From positions 3,656,616-3,720,615 of the forward strand of contig CP054190.1 in the NCBI GenBank assembly GCA_015709575.1: a DNA stretch of 64,000 nt, given 5' to 3'. The notes beneath the pieces are model-generated. The model worked only from the letters and a program-made list of their open reading frames with translations. It had not been told where the DNA came from and did no database searches. Within the stretch, counting starts at the first letter, position 1. Every line of letters starts with the position of its first letter. Of this stretch, positions 46,110-54,471 are shown piece by piece. A program made the position numbers and the translations under genes. This stretch comes from Planctomycetia bacterium (lineage in GTDB: Bacteria; Planctomycetota; Phycisphaerae; UBA1845; Fen-1342).

Positions 46110-47957
46110 CTAAGGCGATTCATGAAAACTGGTTACGGGCGATTCGAGTCGCTGCGGTAATCGCATGGTGAAGCGCGTGCCGCGACCGGGAACGCTCTCC
46201 AGCCCTACCTCTCCGTCCATCGCCAGCACCGCGTGCCGCACGATCGACAACCCCAGCCCGGTACCGCGATCCGGCCCGGATCGGGCGCGCTCTACCTGAT
46301 AGAAGCGCTCAAAGACGCGCTCCTGGTCCTCGAGCGGGATGCCGCAACCCGTGTCCCGCACCTCGATCTCCGCAACGCCGGGGCGTCGCGTCAGCGTGAC
46401 CCGCACTTCGCCGCCCGCGGGCGTGAATTTCAGGGCGTTGTCTACAAGGTTGTCCAGCGCCAGTTCCAGCAGGTACGGCGGCAGCGACAGCCGCCCCTCG
46501 CGCGGATCGTCCGCACGACTGACCTGAAATCGCAGGCCGCGCGCCGCGGCGCGCTCACGAAATCGCTCTTCCAGATCAACCGCCAGTTCGTTCCACTGAA
46601 GCTCGCGCGGCTCGTGGTTCAGCGCCTGCGATTCCAGCCGCGACAGGTCGAGCAGGTCGGAGACCATCGCGGCCAGGCGCGTGCTCTGGCGGTCGATCAC
46701 GCCCAGAAACCGCGCTGCCGCCTCCTGCTCCGTCGCGAAGTCCAGCATTTGCAGCGCCTCGACCGACGCTCGAATGGTTGAGAGCGGCGTGCGCAGCTCG
46801 TGCGACGCGTTGGCGACGAAATCCGTCTTGACCTGCGTGGTGCGCGTCAGCTCGGAAATGTCCGTCAGAACAACCACGCGCCCCTCCGCGGCCGATTCGC
46901 TGCTGTCCTCGCCGGCCGGCAGCAGCAGGTCCGAGCCGCGCGCCAGCACGTGCAGCACGCCGTCCTTCGTATCCACCTGCAACCGCGCTTCATCCACGCG
47001 ATCTCCGCCTGCCCGTGGCGGCTCATTCGTGCGCCGAGGACGCAGGAGCTCGAGCACGTCGTGCTGCGGAATCGCGCGCTCGACGACGCTACCCGGCAAT
47101 CGGCGGCACCAGGCCACCGGGCTGTGATCCTCCGGCGCAAGCTGCAGCAATCGCACCGCGGCCGGATTGATGATGACGATGCGGCCATCCTGGTCGCTGA
47201 CGACGACCCCCTCCCGGATCTGCGCCACAAGCGACTCGAATGTCGCCCGCTGCCGCTGAATGCTGTCGAACCGCGTGTTCCAGTGCTCCCCGGCGTCGGC
47301 CAGCGTCTTGGCCAGTGCCGGCAGGTCCTCGGCCGTGGGCAAAGCGCGCTCTCTCGACAGGTTCAGCCGTGCCGCCTGGTCCGCGATGCGGCGCAGCGGG
47401 GCGCCGACCAGCCGTGCCACCAGCATCGCCAGCGCCAGCGAAACGGCCCCGGCGGCCGAAGCGGCCAGCAGCAGCAGGCGCAGCGCCGCGCCCGGCGCGG
47501 CCGACCAGGTCCATTGCGGTCGGGCTAACCACAGCGTCGCCTTCTCACCGTCGGCCAATTCGAGCGGGATCGCCACGACGAGGTAGCCGCTGCCGCCCAG
47601 ATTGCGCAGCGCCGCCGCGGGTCTGTCGCCGTCGAGAGCGGCCCGCAACTCGGGCTGTCGCAGCAGTTCATCGTGCGCCCCGGCGCCACGGGCGGAGATC
47701 ACGCCCCGCTCGATCGACACGAGCGCCACACGGGTTTCGGGGTCAAAGGCGTTATCGACGGTCTCAGCGAACCGCGCCTCGGCCGGATCGATCAGGCGCG
47801 TCCACTGGGCCGTGTCGTCGCGGAGCCGGGCCAGAGCGGCCTCGTTGGCCGAGCGGGCCAGGCTGTCGGCCAGCATCCAGGCCCCCACGCCGATCGCGAC
47901 GGCGATCAGCGCGGCGTTGGCGAGGATGAGCTTCCACGAAACGCCTCGATACAGCAC
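46110..47957 (-). CDS. phoR: PhoR-like sensor histidine kinase
   Basis: A 615-residue membrane kinase: two membrane helices (ILANAALIAVAIGVGAWML; LRLLLLAASAAGAVSLALAMLVARLVG) around a ~130-residue periplasmic domain, then HAMP (PLRRIADQAARLNL), PAS (IREGVVVSDQDGRIVIINPAAVRLLQL), HisKA with H-box FVANASHELRTPLSTIRASVEAL, N-box LDNLVDNALKF, G1 VRDTGCGIPLEDQERVFERFYQVE and G2 GTGLGLSIV. This is the PhoR layout, and pstSCAB lies downstream on the same strand. GTG start with GGAG eight bases upstream. The likely partner is the PhoB-type regulator at 29080. Confidence 0.92.
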   Translation of the reverse strand: MLYRGVSWKLILANAALIAVAIGVGAWMLADSLARSANEAALARLRDDTAQWTRLIDPAEARFAETVDNAFDPETRVALVSIERGVISARGAGAHDELLRQPELRAALDGDRPAAALRNLGGSGYLVVAIPLELADGEKATLWLARPQWTWSAAPGAALRLLLLAASAAGAVSLALAMLVARLVGAPLRRIADQAARLNLSRERALPTAEDLPALAKTLADAGEHWNTRFDSIQRQRATFESLVAQIREGVVVSDQDGRIVIINPAAVRLLQLAPEDHSPVAWCRRLPGSVVERAIPQHDVLELLRPRRTNEPPRAGGDRVDEARLQVDTKDGVLHVLARGSDLLLPAGEDSSESAAEGRVVVLTDISELTRTTQVKTDFVANASHELRTPLSTIRASVEALQMLDFATEQEAAARFLGVIDRQSTRLAAMVSDLLDLSRLESQALNHEPRELQWNELAVDLEERFRERAAARGLRFQVSRADDPREGRLSLPPYLLELALDNLVDNALKFTPAGGEVRVTLTRRPGVAEIEVRDTGCGIPLEDQERVFERFYQVERARSGPDRGTGLGLSIVRHAVLAMDGEVGLESVPGRGTRFTMRLPQRLESPVTSFHESP

Positions 47958-48055
47958 CGGTGCAGCTCCGCGGCGGGTGGGAAAAACCGGCCGGCAGTAT
48001 ACCCGTGCTGCCCGGCCGGCCGGCCGTCTTCACGATTCCCTTGCGCAACGCGCGA

Positions 48056-48061
48056 TACAAT
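48056..48061 (+). promoter_or_regulatory. Candidate -10 box for ppx
   Basis: TACAAT followed by CCGG, 32 bases before the ppx GTG, in the 136-base divergent gap between phoR and ppx. No matching -35 is seen. Confidence 0.35.
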
Positions 48062-48093
48062 CCGGCTTTCGCCGCAGGCCGGATGGGAGCAAC

Positions 48094-49659
48094 GTGCGAA
48101 TCGCCGCCATCGACATCGGGACGAACTCCGTCCATATGATCATCGCCGACGCGCACGCGGGACCGTACGCGATCGTGGACCGCGAGCGCGACATGATCAA
48201 GCTCGGGGCGGGCACCTTTCAGGCGAAGCGGCTTTCCGACGATGCGATCACGCGCGGCGTGCAGACGCTCCGCCGTTTTCACGAGCTGATCCGCAGCCAC
48301 GGAGTCGACGAGGTGGTGGCGGTCGCGACCAGCGCGGTCCGCGAGGCGGAGAACGGGCGGGTGTTCCTCGAGGCGGTTCGCGCTGCGACGGGCATCGTGC
48401 CGCGCCTCATCAGCGGGGAGGAGGAAGCGCGGCTGCTCGACATCGCCGTGCGCGACGTGATTGATCTCTCCGACCGCGCTGCGCTGACGTTTGACATCGG
48501 TGGCGGCAGTGTCGAAGCGATTGTCGGAAGCGCGCGGGGGCTGCTGTTCGCGCGCAGCCTCGGGCTGGGCGTGCTGCGGCTGCGCGACCAGCTTGGCCCG
48601 GCCGACCCCCTGCCGCGCGACGCGCGGCGGCGGCTGGCGCAGATCGTGCACGAGCAGGCGGCGGCGGATATCGAGCGCTGCCGCCAGATCGGCTTTGACC
48701 TCACCGTCGGCACGTCCGGAACGATCCTCGACCTGGGGCTGGCGGTGCACCGCCGGCGGAGCAAGGATCGCTGGCTCTCGCCCGACGGGCGGATCGTGGC
48801 GCTGGAGGACCTGCGCGAGCTGGCGGAGCAGCTTTGCGAGATGGACATGGAGGAGCGCGCCCGCGTGGCGGGAATCGACCGCCGCCGGGCGGACACGATT
48901 CATCTCGGCGCCGCGCTGCTCACGGAGCTGATGGGGCTGGCCCACAGCGACGAGCTGGTGCTCTGTGACGTTTCAATCCGCGAGGGGCTGGTGCTCGACC
49001 AGCTCGCCCGCAAGCGCGGGCCGGGCCATCCCCCCCCGACCGCGGACATCCGCAAGCGCAGCGTGCTGGCGCTGGCGGAACGCTGCGGGGAGCTGGGACC
49101 GCACGGCGAGCACGTCGCCACGCTCGCGCTGCAGATCTTCGACCAGACCCAGACCGTGCATCGACTCACGGCGGCCGAGCGGCGCATCCTGGAATTCGCC
49201 GCGCTGCTGCACGACGTCGGGCGGCACATCGGCTTCGAGCGGCACGAGCACCACGGCTATTACCTGATCCGCCACGGCGGGCTGCGCGGATTCCGCGAGC
49301 ACGAGATCGACCTGATCGCGGTGGTGGCGCGCTACCATCGCAAGGCAGCGCCAAAGCCGCGCCACCCCGAGTATGCCGCGCTGCGCCCGCGCGACCGCCG
49401 GATCGTCCGCGTGCTGGCGGGCATCCTGCGCGTCGCCGAGGGGCTGGAGCGCGGGCGCACCCAGTGCGTGCGGCACGTGCGCTGCGATCTCTCCCCCGCG
49501 CGGCTGCGCATCACCCTGCACGCGCCGGAGGGTGCGGCGCTGGAGGCCTGGGCCGCAGAGCGCAAAAGCGAATTGCTGGCGGCGGCGCTGGATCGCCGCA
49601 TCGAGTTGACAGTCGAGCCGGGCCCGGCCGCCGTGCCGGCGCCGGCGGGCGGACCCTGA
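48094..49659 (+). CDS. ppx: Exopolyphosphatase/pppGpp phosphatase (Ppx/GppA) with C-terminal HD domain
   Basis: A 521-residue enzyme of the ASKHA fold that hydrolyses terminal phosphates of polyphosphate or pppGpp. Phosphate-1 loop IAAIDIGTNSVHMIIAD; VATSAVREAENG; LISGEEEARL; phosphate-2 loop ALTFDIGGGSVEAIVG; LTVGTSGTILDLGL. From ~330 on there is an HD-type domain (LEFAALLHDVGRHIGFERHEHHGYYLI), as in long Ppx enzymes. GTG 48094 is preceded by GGGAG. It leads a plus-strand run with the two TMK-like genes, sixA and phoU, consistent with a role in phosphate or polyphosphate control. Confidence 0.93.
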   Translation: MRIAAIDIGTNSVHMIIADAHAGPYAIVDRERDMIKLGAGTFQAKRLSDDAITRGVQTLRRFHELIRSHGVDEVVAVATSAVREAENGRVFLEAVRAATGIVPRLISGEEEARLLDIAVRDVIDLSDRAALTFDIGGGSVEAIVGSARGLLFARSLGLGVLRLRDQLGPADPLPRDARRRLAQIVHEQAAADIERCRQIGFDLTVGTSGTILDLGLAVHRRRSKDRWLSPDGRIVALEDLRELAEQLCEMDMEERARVAGIDRRRADTIHLGAALLTELMGLAHSDELVLCDVSIREGLVLDQLARKRGPGHPPPTADIRKRSVLALAERCGELGPHGEHVATLALQIFDQTQTVHRLTAAERRILEFAALLHDVGRHIGFERHEHHGYYLIRHGGLRGFREHEIDLIAVVARYHRKAAPKPRHPEYAALRPRDRRIVRVLAGILRVAEGLERGRTQCVRHVRCDLSPARLRITLHAPEGAALEAWAAERKSELLAAALDRRIELTVEPGPAAVPAPAGGP

Positions 49660-49688
49660 CACACGGCGGAGGAAGGAAGCGCGAACCC

Positions 49689-50372
49689 GTGACGCGACTG
49701 AAGGAACCTCATCCCCATTCCGGCCTGCTGATCGTCGTCGAGGGGATCGACGGCTCCGGCAAGACGACGCAGGCGCACCTGCTCAAGAGCTGGCTGGAGA
49801 GCCGCGGCGAAGCCGTATTCTTCACCGAGTGGAATTCCTCCGAACTGGTGAAGAAGGCCACCCGCGCCGGAAAGAAGAGCGCCACGCTGACGCCGCTCAC
49901 CTTTTCACTGATGCACGCCACCGACTTCGCCGACCGCCACCTCTACCAGATTGTCCCGCCGCTCAAGGCCGGGATGATCGTCATCGCCGATCGCTACGCC
50001 TACACGGCCTTCGCGCGCGACGAGGCCCGCGGCGTGCATCCCGAGTGGGTGCGGAACATGTACTCCTTCGCCACGCGCCCCGACGTGGCGCTCTACTTTC
50101 GCGTCACCACCGACGTCGCGCTCGAGCGGCTCAGCTCTGCCCGCGCCAAGATCAAGTACTACGAAGCCGGGATGGACATGCGTCTCTCCACGGACATCGC
50201 CGAGTCCTTCCGCATCTTTCAATCGCGGGTGGTCGGGCATTACGACGCGCTGTGCAATGAGTACGGACTGACGACAATCGACGCCACCCGCACCATCCCC
50301 GAGCAACAGGCCATCGTCCGGGACATCGTGCTGGCGCGGCTCCGCGAGCGCCGCCGGGGAGGCGCCGCATGA
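49689..50372 (+). CDS. Thymidylate-kinase-like P-loop protein, copy 1
   Basis: A 227-residue P-loop kinase of the TMK fold. Walker A is intact (GIDGSGKTT, 19-27) and the DRY motif is present (ADRYAYTAFARD, 100-111). The dTMP-binding TREPGGT motif is replaced by FFTEWNSSE, and the LID area has KYYEAGMDM (156-164) instead of the usual Arg/Glu pattern. A substrate other than dTMP is therefore likely. GTG start with GGAGGAAGG upstream. Its stop overlaps copy 2 as ATGA, so the products may form a heterodimer. Confidence 0.82.
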   Translation: MTRLKEPHPHSGLLIVVEGIDGSGKTTQAHLLKSWLESRGEAVFFTEWNSSELVKKATRAGKKSATLTPLTFSLMHATDFADRHLYQIVPPLKAGMIVIADRYAYTAFARDEARGVHPEWVRNMYSFATRPDVALYFRVTTDVALERLSSARAKIKYYEAGMDMRLSTDIAESFRIFQSRVVGHYDALCNEYGLTTIDATRTIPEQQAIVRDIVLARLRERRRGGAA

Positions 50373-51055
50373 AAACCATCTCCTTCCACGGCGCAGCGCC
50401 GGAGTATCTGACCGGGATCCCGATGGCCGGCCGGCTGATCGTGGTCGAGGGCACCGACGGCGTGGGCCGCTCGACGCACGTGGTGAACCTGCGCCAGTGG
50501 CTCGAAGTCAGCGGGCACGCCGTCGTCGAAACCGGCTGGACACGCAGCAAGCTGGTCGGCCGCACGATCGACAAGGCCAAGAGCGGCCACATGCTCAGCC
50601 CGCTCACCTACACGCTGCTCTATGCCTGCGATTTTGCCGACCGGCTTGAAAAGGAGATCATCCCCGCCCTGCGGGCCGGCTACGTCGTGCTGGCCGACCG
50701 CTACATCTACACCGCGCTGGCGCGCTGCAGCGTCCGCGGCATGGAGACGGAGTGGCTGGCCCGGCTGTTCTCCTTCGCCCCGGTGCCCGACCTGGTGCTG
50801 TACCTGCGGCTGGACGCCCCCGCCCTGGCGCGGCGCGTGCTGCTCTCCAGCGGCATCGATTACTGGGAAGCCGGCAAGGACATGTTCCCCCAGATGGACA
50901 TCTACGACTCGTTCGTGGCCTACCAGAGCCGCATCCTGGAGCAATTCGACGCCATGTGTCAGGAGCGGTCGTTTCAGCCGGTGGACGCCCGCAAGCCGAT
51001 AGAGCTGGTGCAGGACGAACTGCGCTCCGCCGTGGCCCGCCTGCTGCGCGAGTAA
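50369..51055 (+). CDS. Thymidylate-kinase-like P-loop protein, copy 2 (Walker A Lys replaced)
   Basis: A 228-residue paralogue of the preceding protein. Its P-loop reads GTDGVGRST (28-36), with Arg34 in place of the catalytic Lys, so ATP hydrolysis is doubtful. DRY is kept (ADRYIYTALARC, 109-120), and the LID has IDYWEAGKDM (163-172), sharing the (Y/W)EAGxDM pattern with copy 1. The TREPGGT motif is absent (TGWTRSK). It may be a regulatory or pseudo-kinase partner. It overlaps copy 1 by four bases; sixA follows after 58 bases. Confidence 0.82.
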   Translation: MKTISFHGAAPEYLTGIPMAGRLIVVEGTDGVGRSTHVVNLRQWLEVSGHAVVETGWTRSKLVGRTIDKAKSGHMLSPLTYTLLYACDFADRLEKEIIPALRAGYVVLADRYIYTALARCSVRGMETEWLARLFSFAPVPDLVLYLRLDAPALARRVLLSSGIDYWEAGKDMFPQMDIYDSFVAYQSRILEQFDAMCQERSFQPVDARKPIELVQDELRSAVARLLRE

Positions 51056-51113
51056 GGCCGGCCGCCGGTCGCGGCCCTGCACTTCTCGTGCCCCCGTATC
51101 CCGAGAACCCGCC

Positions 51114-51623
51114 ATGCGGCTGTACATCCTGCGTCACGGCGTCGCTGCCGACCCCGACCCGGCCGGACTCGGCAGCGACGCCGAGCGCGAGCTGACCCCT
51201 GACGGCCGGCGCAAAACCCGCCGGGCGGTCCGCGGGCTGGCGCGCGTGGCTCCGCGGATCGACCACGTGCTGACCTCGCCGCTGCGGCGGGCCGTGCAGA
51301 CGGCCGAGCTGGCGGCACAGGCGTTCGGCGTTCCGCCGGAGCGCGTGCGGCGTTCGGGCACGCTTGAGCCGGGGGCCAAGTTCGCGGACCTGTTCCGCGA
51401 GCTGGCGGACTATCCGCCCGATTCCGCGGTCCTGCTGGTCGGGCACGAACCGCACCTCTCCGGCCTCACATCCTTCCTGTTGACGGGCGACGCGGACAGC
51501 GTGGACGTCTGCATGAAAAAGTGCACCGTGGCGGCGCTGGACACCGGCTCGATGCCGCCGACGCAGCCGGCCTCGCTGCGTTTCCTGCTCCAGCCGCGCC
51601 AGCTGCGTGAACTGGGGCGCTGA
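51114..51623 (+). CDS. sixA: Phosphohistidine phosphatase SixA-like
   Basis: A 169-residue histidine phosphatase. The catalytic RHG is in LYILRHGVA (His8), the second Arg in VLTSPLRRAVQTAELAA, and the second catalytic His in LLVGHEPHLSGLTSFLL. Short length and sequence style fit SixA, which dephosphorylates phosphohistidine proteins such as HPr-like or HPt domains. The substrate here is unknown. It lies between the TMK-like pair and phoU. Confidence 0.88.
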   Translation: MRLYILRHGVAADPDPAGLGSDAERELTPDGRRKTRRAVRGLARVAPRIDHVLTSPLRRAVQTAELAAQAFGVPPERVRRSGTLEPGAKFADLFRELADYPPDSAVLLVGHEPHLSGLTSFLLTGDADSVDVCMKKCTVAALDTGSMPPTQPASLRFLLQPRQLRELGR

Positions 51624-51676
51624 CCGTCGCCAGGAGCGGCGCGGGCGGGCGGCTGTCCACGTGATGATTTCGTGAA

Positions 51677-51682
51677 TACAAT
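51677..51682 (+). promoter_or_regulatory. Candidate -10 box immediately upstream of phoU
   Basis: TACAAT ends 9 bases before the phoU ATG, and the bases between (CCTCCCCCC) contain no ribosome-binding purine run. If used, the mRNA would be leaderless or nearly so. Confidence 0.35.
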
Positions 51683-51691
51683 CCTCCCCCC

Positions 51692-52381
51692 ATGACCGCT
51701 CATTTTGTCAGCCTTCTCGACGAACTTCGTCGCCGCTCGCTGCGCATGGCCGCGGTGGTCGAAGACATGGTGCAGGAGGCCTGCGAGGTCTCCTTCACGC
51801 AGAACGACGCGCTCGCGCGGCGGATCGTGCAGCGCGACGAGGAGGTGGACAGCGAAGAGGTGCAGGTCGAGACCGAGACGATCCGCCTGATGGCGCTGTA
51901 TCAGCCCGTCGGGGTGGACCTGCGGCTGCTCTGCACCGTGCTGAAGGTGAACAACGACCTGGAGCGCGTGGCCGATTGCGCGGTCAACGTGGCCGAGCGG
52001 GCACGTCACCGCATCGTGCAGAGCGTGGCCCAGCAGAGCGCCGACCTCAAGCAGATGTGCCCGATCGTGCGGCGGATTCTGCGCAACGCGATTCGCGCGT
52101 ACAGCACGGAGGACGCCGAGGCGGCCCGCGAGGTGGTCACCGAGGACGCGGCGATTGACGCGATCTACGGGCAGATCGTGCGGAACATCGTGGCCTCGAC
52201 GCAGGTGGCGCCCGAATCGCTCGCGGCGCAGCTCGACCTGCTCTCCATCGCCAAGAATCTTGAGCGCATCGCCGATCACGCAACCAACATCGCCGAAGAC
52301 GTGATCTTCCTTTCCACGGGGCAGATCGTGCGACACCAGCTCGGCGCCTCGCGCAGCGGCGGCCGCGACGCCAACGGCTGA
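51692..52381 (+). CDS. phoU: Phosphate signalling protein PhoU
   Basis: A 229-residue two-fold repeat of three-helix bundles. Both metal-binding repeats are visible: VLKVNNDLERVADCAVNVAERA and LLSIAKNLERIADHATNIAEDVIFL. PhoU links the Pst transporter to PhoR. It is separated from pstB by nine kilobases but lies in the same phosphate island. There is no visible ribosome site and a -10 box is unusually close, suggesting leaderless translation. Confidence 0.95.
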   Translation: MTAHFVSLLDELRRRSLRMAAVVEDMVQEACEVSFTQNDALARRIVQRDEEVDSEEVQVETETIRLMALYQPVGVDLRLLCTVLKVNNDLERVADCAVNVAERARHRIVQSVAQQSADLKQMCPIVRRILRNAIRAYSTEDAEAAREVVTEDAAIDAIYGQIVRNIVASTQVAPESLAAQLDLLSIAKNLERIADHATNIAEDVIFLSTGQIVRHQLGASRSGGRDANG

Positions 52382-52413
52382 TCAGCGCTCACCTCCACGG
52401 GCGCTGGCGAGCC

Positions 52414-52432
52414 GGGCGCAGACCCTGCGCCC
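52414..52432 (+). terminator. Hairpin after phoU
   Basis: GGGCGCAG and CTGCGCCC form a perfect 8-base stem with a 3-base loop, 32 bases after the phoU stop. No T-run follows, so it may be an intrinsic-like terminator or an RNA 3' end stabiliser. Confidence 0.5.
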
Positions 52433-52592
52433 CCGCTGCGGCTGCCTGCACCACGGTTCACTTTCCGACAGATTGCGACCGATAGAGACCGGCGTCACGG
52501 CGCCAAGGGCCCGTGGGGTCAATTCGAGCCAACGGGGCGCGCACCTGCGTTGGTGGTCTCGCACGCCCCCGGCGTGCAATCAAGGAGTCATC

Positions 52593-53963
52593 ATGCGCAA
52601 GAATCTGCTCGTGTCGGTTGCCACATTGGCGCTGGGCGCCTCGCTGACGGTCTCGACCGGCTGCTTCAACCTCGGCGACCTGTTCAGCGGCCTGTTCGAC
52701 GGCATCAACAACAACGACGACAACAACAATAACAACGACGACAACAACAACAACGATGACGACGACAACGATGACGGATTCGCGCTCGGCGCGACGAAGA
52801 CCAGCATCGCGATGCACCCGGATGCGGCCCTGCGCGTCGGCAGCGACATCGTCGCCTACGGCACCGGCGGCCTGAACGGCGTCGACTGGATCCGCCCCTC
52901 GGCGAATGACACGGCCGGCCGCGGCATCACGAATAGCTCGAATTTCCGCTCGAACGCCATCGCCGTCGGCAACCAGACGATCTTCCTGGTGGACGGCAAC
53001 TTCCAGGTCACGGCGTTCAACACCCAGACCAGCGGCATGATGACGATCAGCCAGTCGGAGATCCGCCTCAAGAACATCCCCAGCGGCGCTTCCGACGCCG
53101 GCCACATCCAGGCCGCGGGCAACTACTGCGTCGCCATCTGCGAGGAGACCGAGGTCACGGACGGCGTGATCCTCAAGGTCATCGACATGAGCGCCGCCAC
53201 GCCGGTCGTGATCCCGCTGACGCAGAACCCGGCCAGCGTCGCCGAGCAGGTGGCGCAGGTCGCCATCACCGAGTCGGGCCAGGTCGCCTGCGCCACGACC
53301 GACGGCAAGTTCTACATCTACAACGTCGCGACGCCGACCGCCCAGCCGCTGCTGCTCGAGGCCGGCTCGGCCGGTATCGGCGACGTGCAGATGGCGTTCG
53401 ACGGCACGCACATCCTCTACCAGGATGACAGCGGATCGCCGAACACGCGCATCATCAACGCCAGCACCGGCGTCATCACGACGCTGGCGAACAACCCGTC
53501 GTCGCTGGGCGTCACGCTCGGCGCGGGCTCTTTTGGCTACTTCCTGAACCAGTCCGCCGCCGACAGCAACGGCAGCGATTTCCGCTCGGCGATCGGCACG
53601 ATTTCCGGCCTGCCGACCATCACGCAGGGCGAGACCGGCAAGTTCATCGACGGCTCGACCACGAACAACGGATTGTTCGGCTTCGGCCAGAAGATGTGCG
53701 TCACGCCGGACGGCAAGGTGTGGTTCATGTCCGGCAGCCGCAGCGTCGGCTCGGGCGAGTATCTGCAGATCAGCACCGGCGGCGCGTTCGAAACCGTCAA
53801 GGGCGACGGCAGCGATCCGTTCGGCTGCCCGGCGACCGACGTGTGCGCGTCGAACAACACCTTGGCGTTCAAGACCGGCAGCGGCTCGAACACCGTGGTG
53901 GCGTACAAGGTGCTCAACACGACCGACGTCGTGAACTCGGTCGCGCAGCGCGCCAAGCCGTAG
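52593..53963 (+). CDS. Predicted lipoprotein with Asn/Asp-rich linker and beta-propeller-like body
   Basis: A 456-residue exported protein. Lipobox LTVSTGC gives lipidated Cys24. Residues 39-61 are a run of only Asn and Asp, forming a linker. The remainder has repeated strands with GSDIVAYGTGG, AVGNQTIFLVDGNFQV, AGNYCVAICEETEVTDGVILKVIDM, ESGQVACATTDGKFYIYNV, AFDGTHILYQDDSG and GFGQKMCVTPDGKVWFMSGS, resembling six or seven blades of a propeller. AAGGAG precedes ATG 52593. No enzymatic motif is seen; the role is unknown. Confidence 0.8.
   Translation: MRKNLLVSVATLALGASLTVSTGCFNLGDLFSGLFDGINNNDDNNNNNDDNNNNDDDDNDDGFALGATKTSIAMHPDAALRVGSDIVAYGTGGLNGVDWIRPSANDTAGRGITNSSNFRSNAIAVGNQTIFLVDGNFQVTAFNTQTSGMMTISQSEIRLKNIPSGASDAGHIQAAGNYCVAICEETEVTDGVILKVIDMSAATPVVIPLTQNPASVAEQVAQVAITESGQVACATTDGKFYIYNVATPTAQPLLLEAGSAGIGDVQMAFDGTHILYQDDSGSPNTRIINASTGVITTLANNPSSLGVTLGAGSFGYFLNQSAADSNGSDFRSAIGTISGLPTITQGETGKFIDGSTTNNGLFGFGQKMCVTPDGKVWFMSGSRSVGSGEYLQISTGGAFETVKGDGSDPFGCPATDVCASNNTLAFKTGSGSNTVVAYKVLNTTDVVNSVAQRAKP
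52707..52775 (+). repeat. Imperfect AAC/GAC/GAT trinucleotide tract
   Basis: Twenty-three consecutive codons of the form RAY encode only Asn and Asp (residues 39-61 of the lipoprotein). In-frame expansion or contraction would only change linker length. Similar Asn/Asp linkers are known in secreted proteins and could bind calcium. Confidence 0.8.
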
Positions 53964-54029
53964 CAACGGCCGACCGCGGAGGCGAACCGCTCACCGATGC
54001 GGCTCGCCAGCAAACGTGACAATTCGCGA

Positions 54030-54062
54030 GCGGGCGGCGTGCCGACACGGTGCGCCGCCCGC
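54030..54062. terminator. Convergent terminator hairpin
   Basis: GCGGGCGGCG (54030-54039) and CGCCGCCCGC (54053-54062) pair perfectly over 10 bases with a 13-base loop. It lies between the end of the lipoprotein gene and the oppositely oriented small basic protein gene. Confidence 0.6.
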
Positions 54063-54162
54063 CGTCTTGCGCGCGGGAGATGACCGCCAACGAGGCGCAC
54101 GACCACCGCCAGGGTCCAACCCGTGCGGCGTTCACGTCAGTATTCCTGGACCCCCGCCCCGC

Positions 54163-54471
54163 CTACTTCCCCGAAATCTTCAGAAATTGCTTCACGCCCT
54201 CGATATCCCGGAGCACGTCCACCGTCGCAGGGATCGTGAACTTCTCACCGACCGCGACTTTCACCCCCGGCTGCGTCTTCATCTGGTGGTGCCAGTAGTT
54301 GCCGCCGCGGCGCCAGGTCTGCAACGAAGGTCGATTCCGCTTCATCTGGCGGTGCTTGCGGATCACCGCTGCATCCTTGCGGAACAGGCGGATCAGCGTC
54401 TTCTCCGCCCCGGCCGAGGTCGGAAGCCTGATCAACTCGACGTTCAACGTGCCGGCGGTGGTTGCGGCCAT
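54163..54471 (-). CDS. Small basic protein of unknown function
   Basis: A 102-residue basic protein. It opens MAATTAGTLNVELIRLPTSAGAEKTLIRLFRKDAAVIRKHRQMKRNRP, then SLQTWRRGGNYWHHQMKTQPGVKVAVGEKFTIPATVDVLRDIEGVKQFLKISGK. The charge pattern and aromatic RRGGNYWHHQM segment suggest RNA or ribosome binding, but I know no family. GAGG lies 5 bases before the ATG. No close same-strand neighbour, so it is probably transcribed alone from the 597-base gap upstream. Confidence 0.7.
   Translation of the reverse strand: MAATTAGTLNVELIRLPTSAGAEKTLIRLFRKDAAVIRKHRQMKRNRPSLQTWRRGGNYWHHQMKTQPGVKVAVGEKFTIPATVDVLRDIEGVKQFLKISGK

Noticed and set aside
49030-49037. C8 run in ppx as a phase-variation tract
   Set aside because: Short, in the middle of a conserved housekeeping-type gene, and not near the start.
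49689-51055. The kinase pair as PPK2-type polyphosphate kinases
   Set aside because: They carry the TMK-type DRY motif after the P-loop and I did not recognise PPK2 signature segments, so the TMK-like call is safer.
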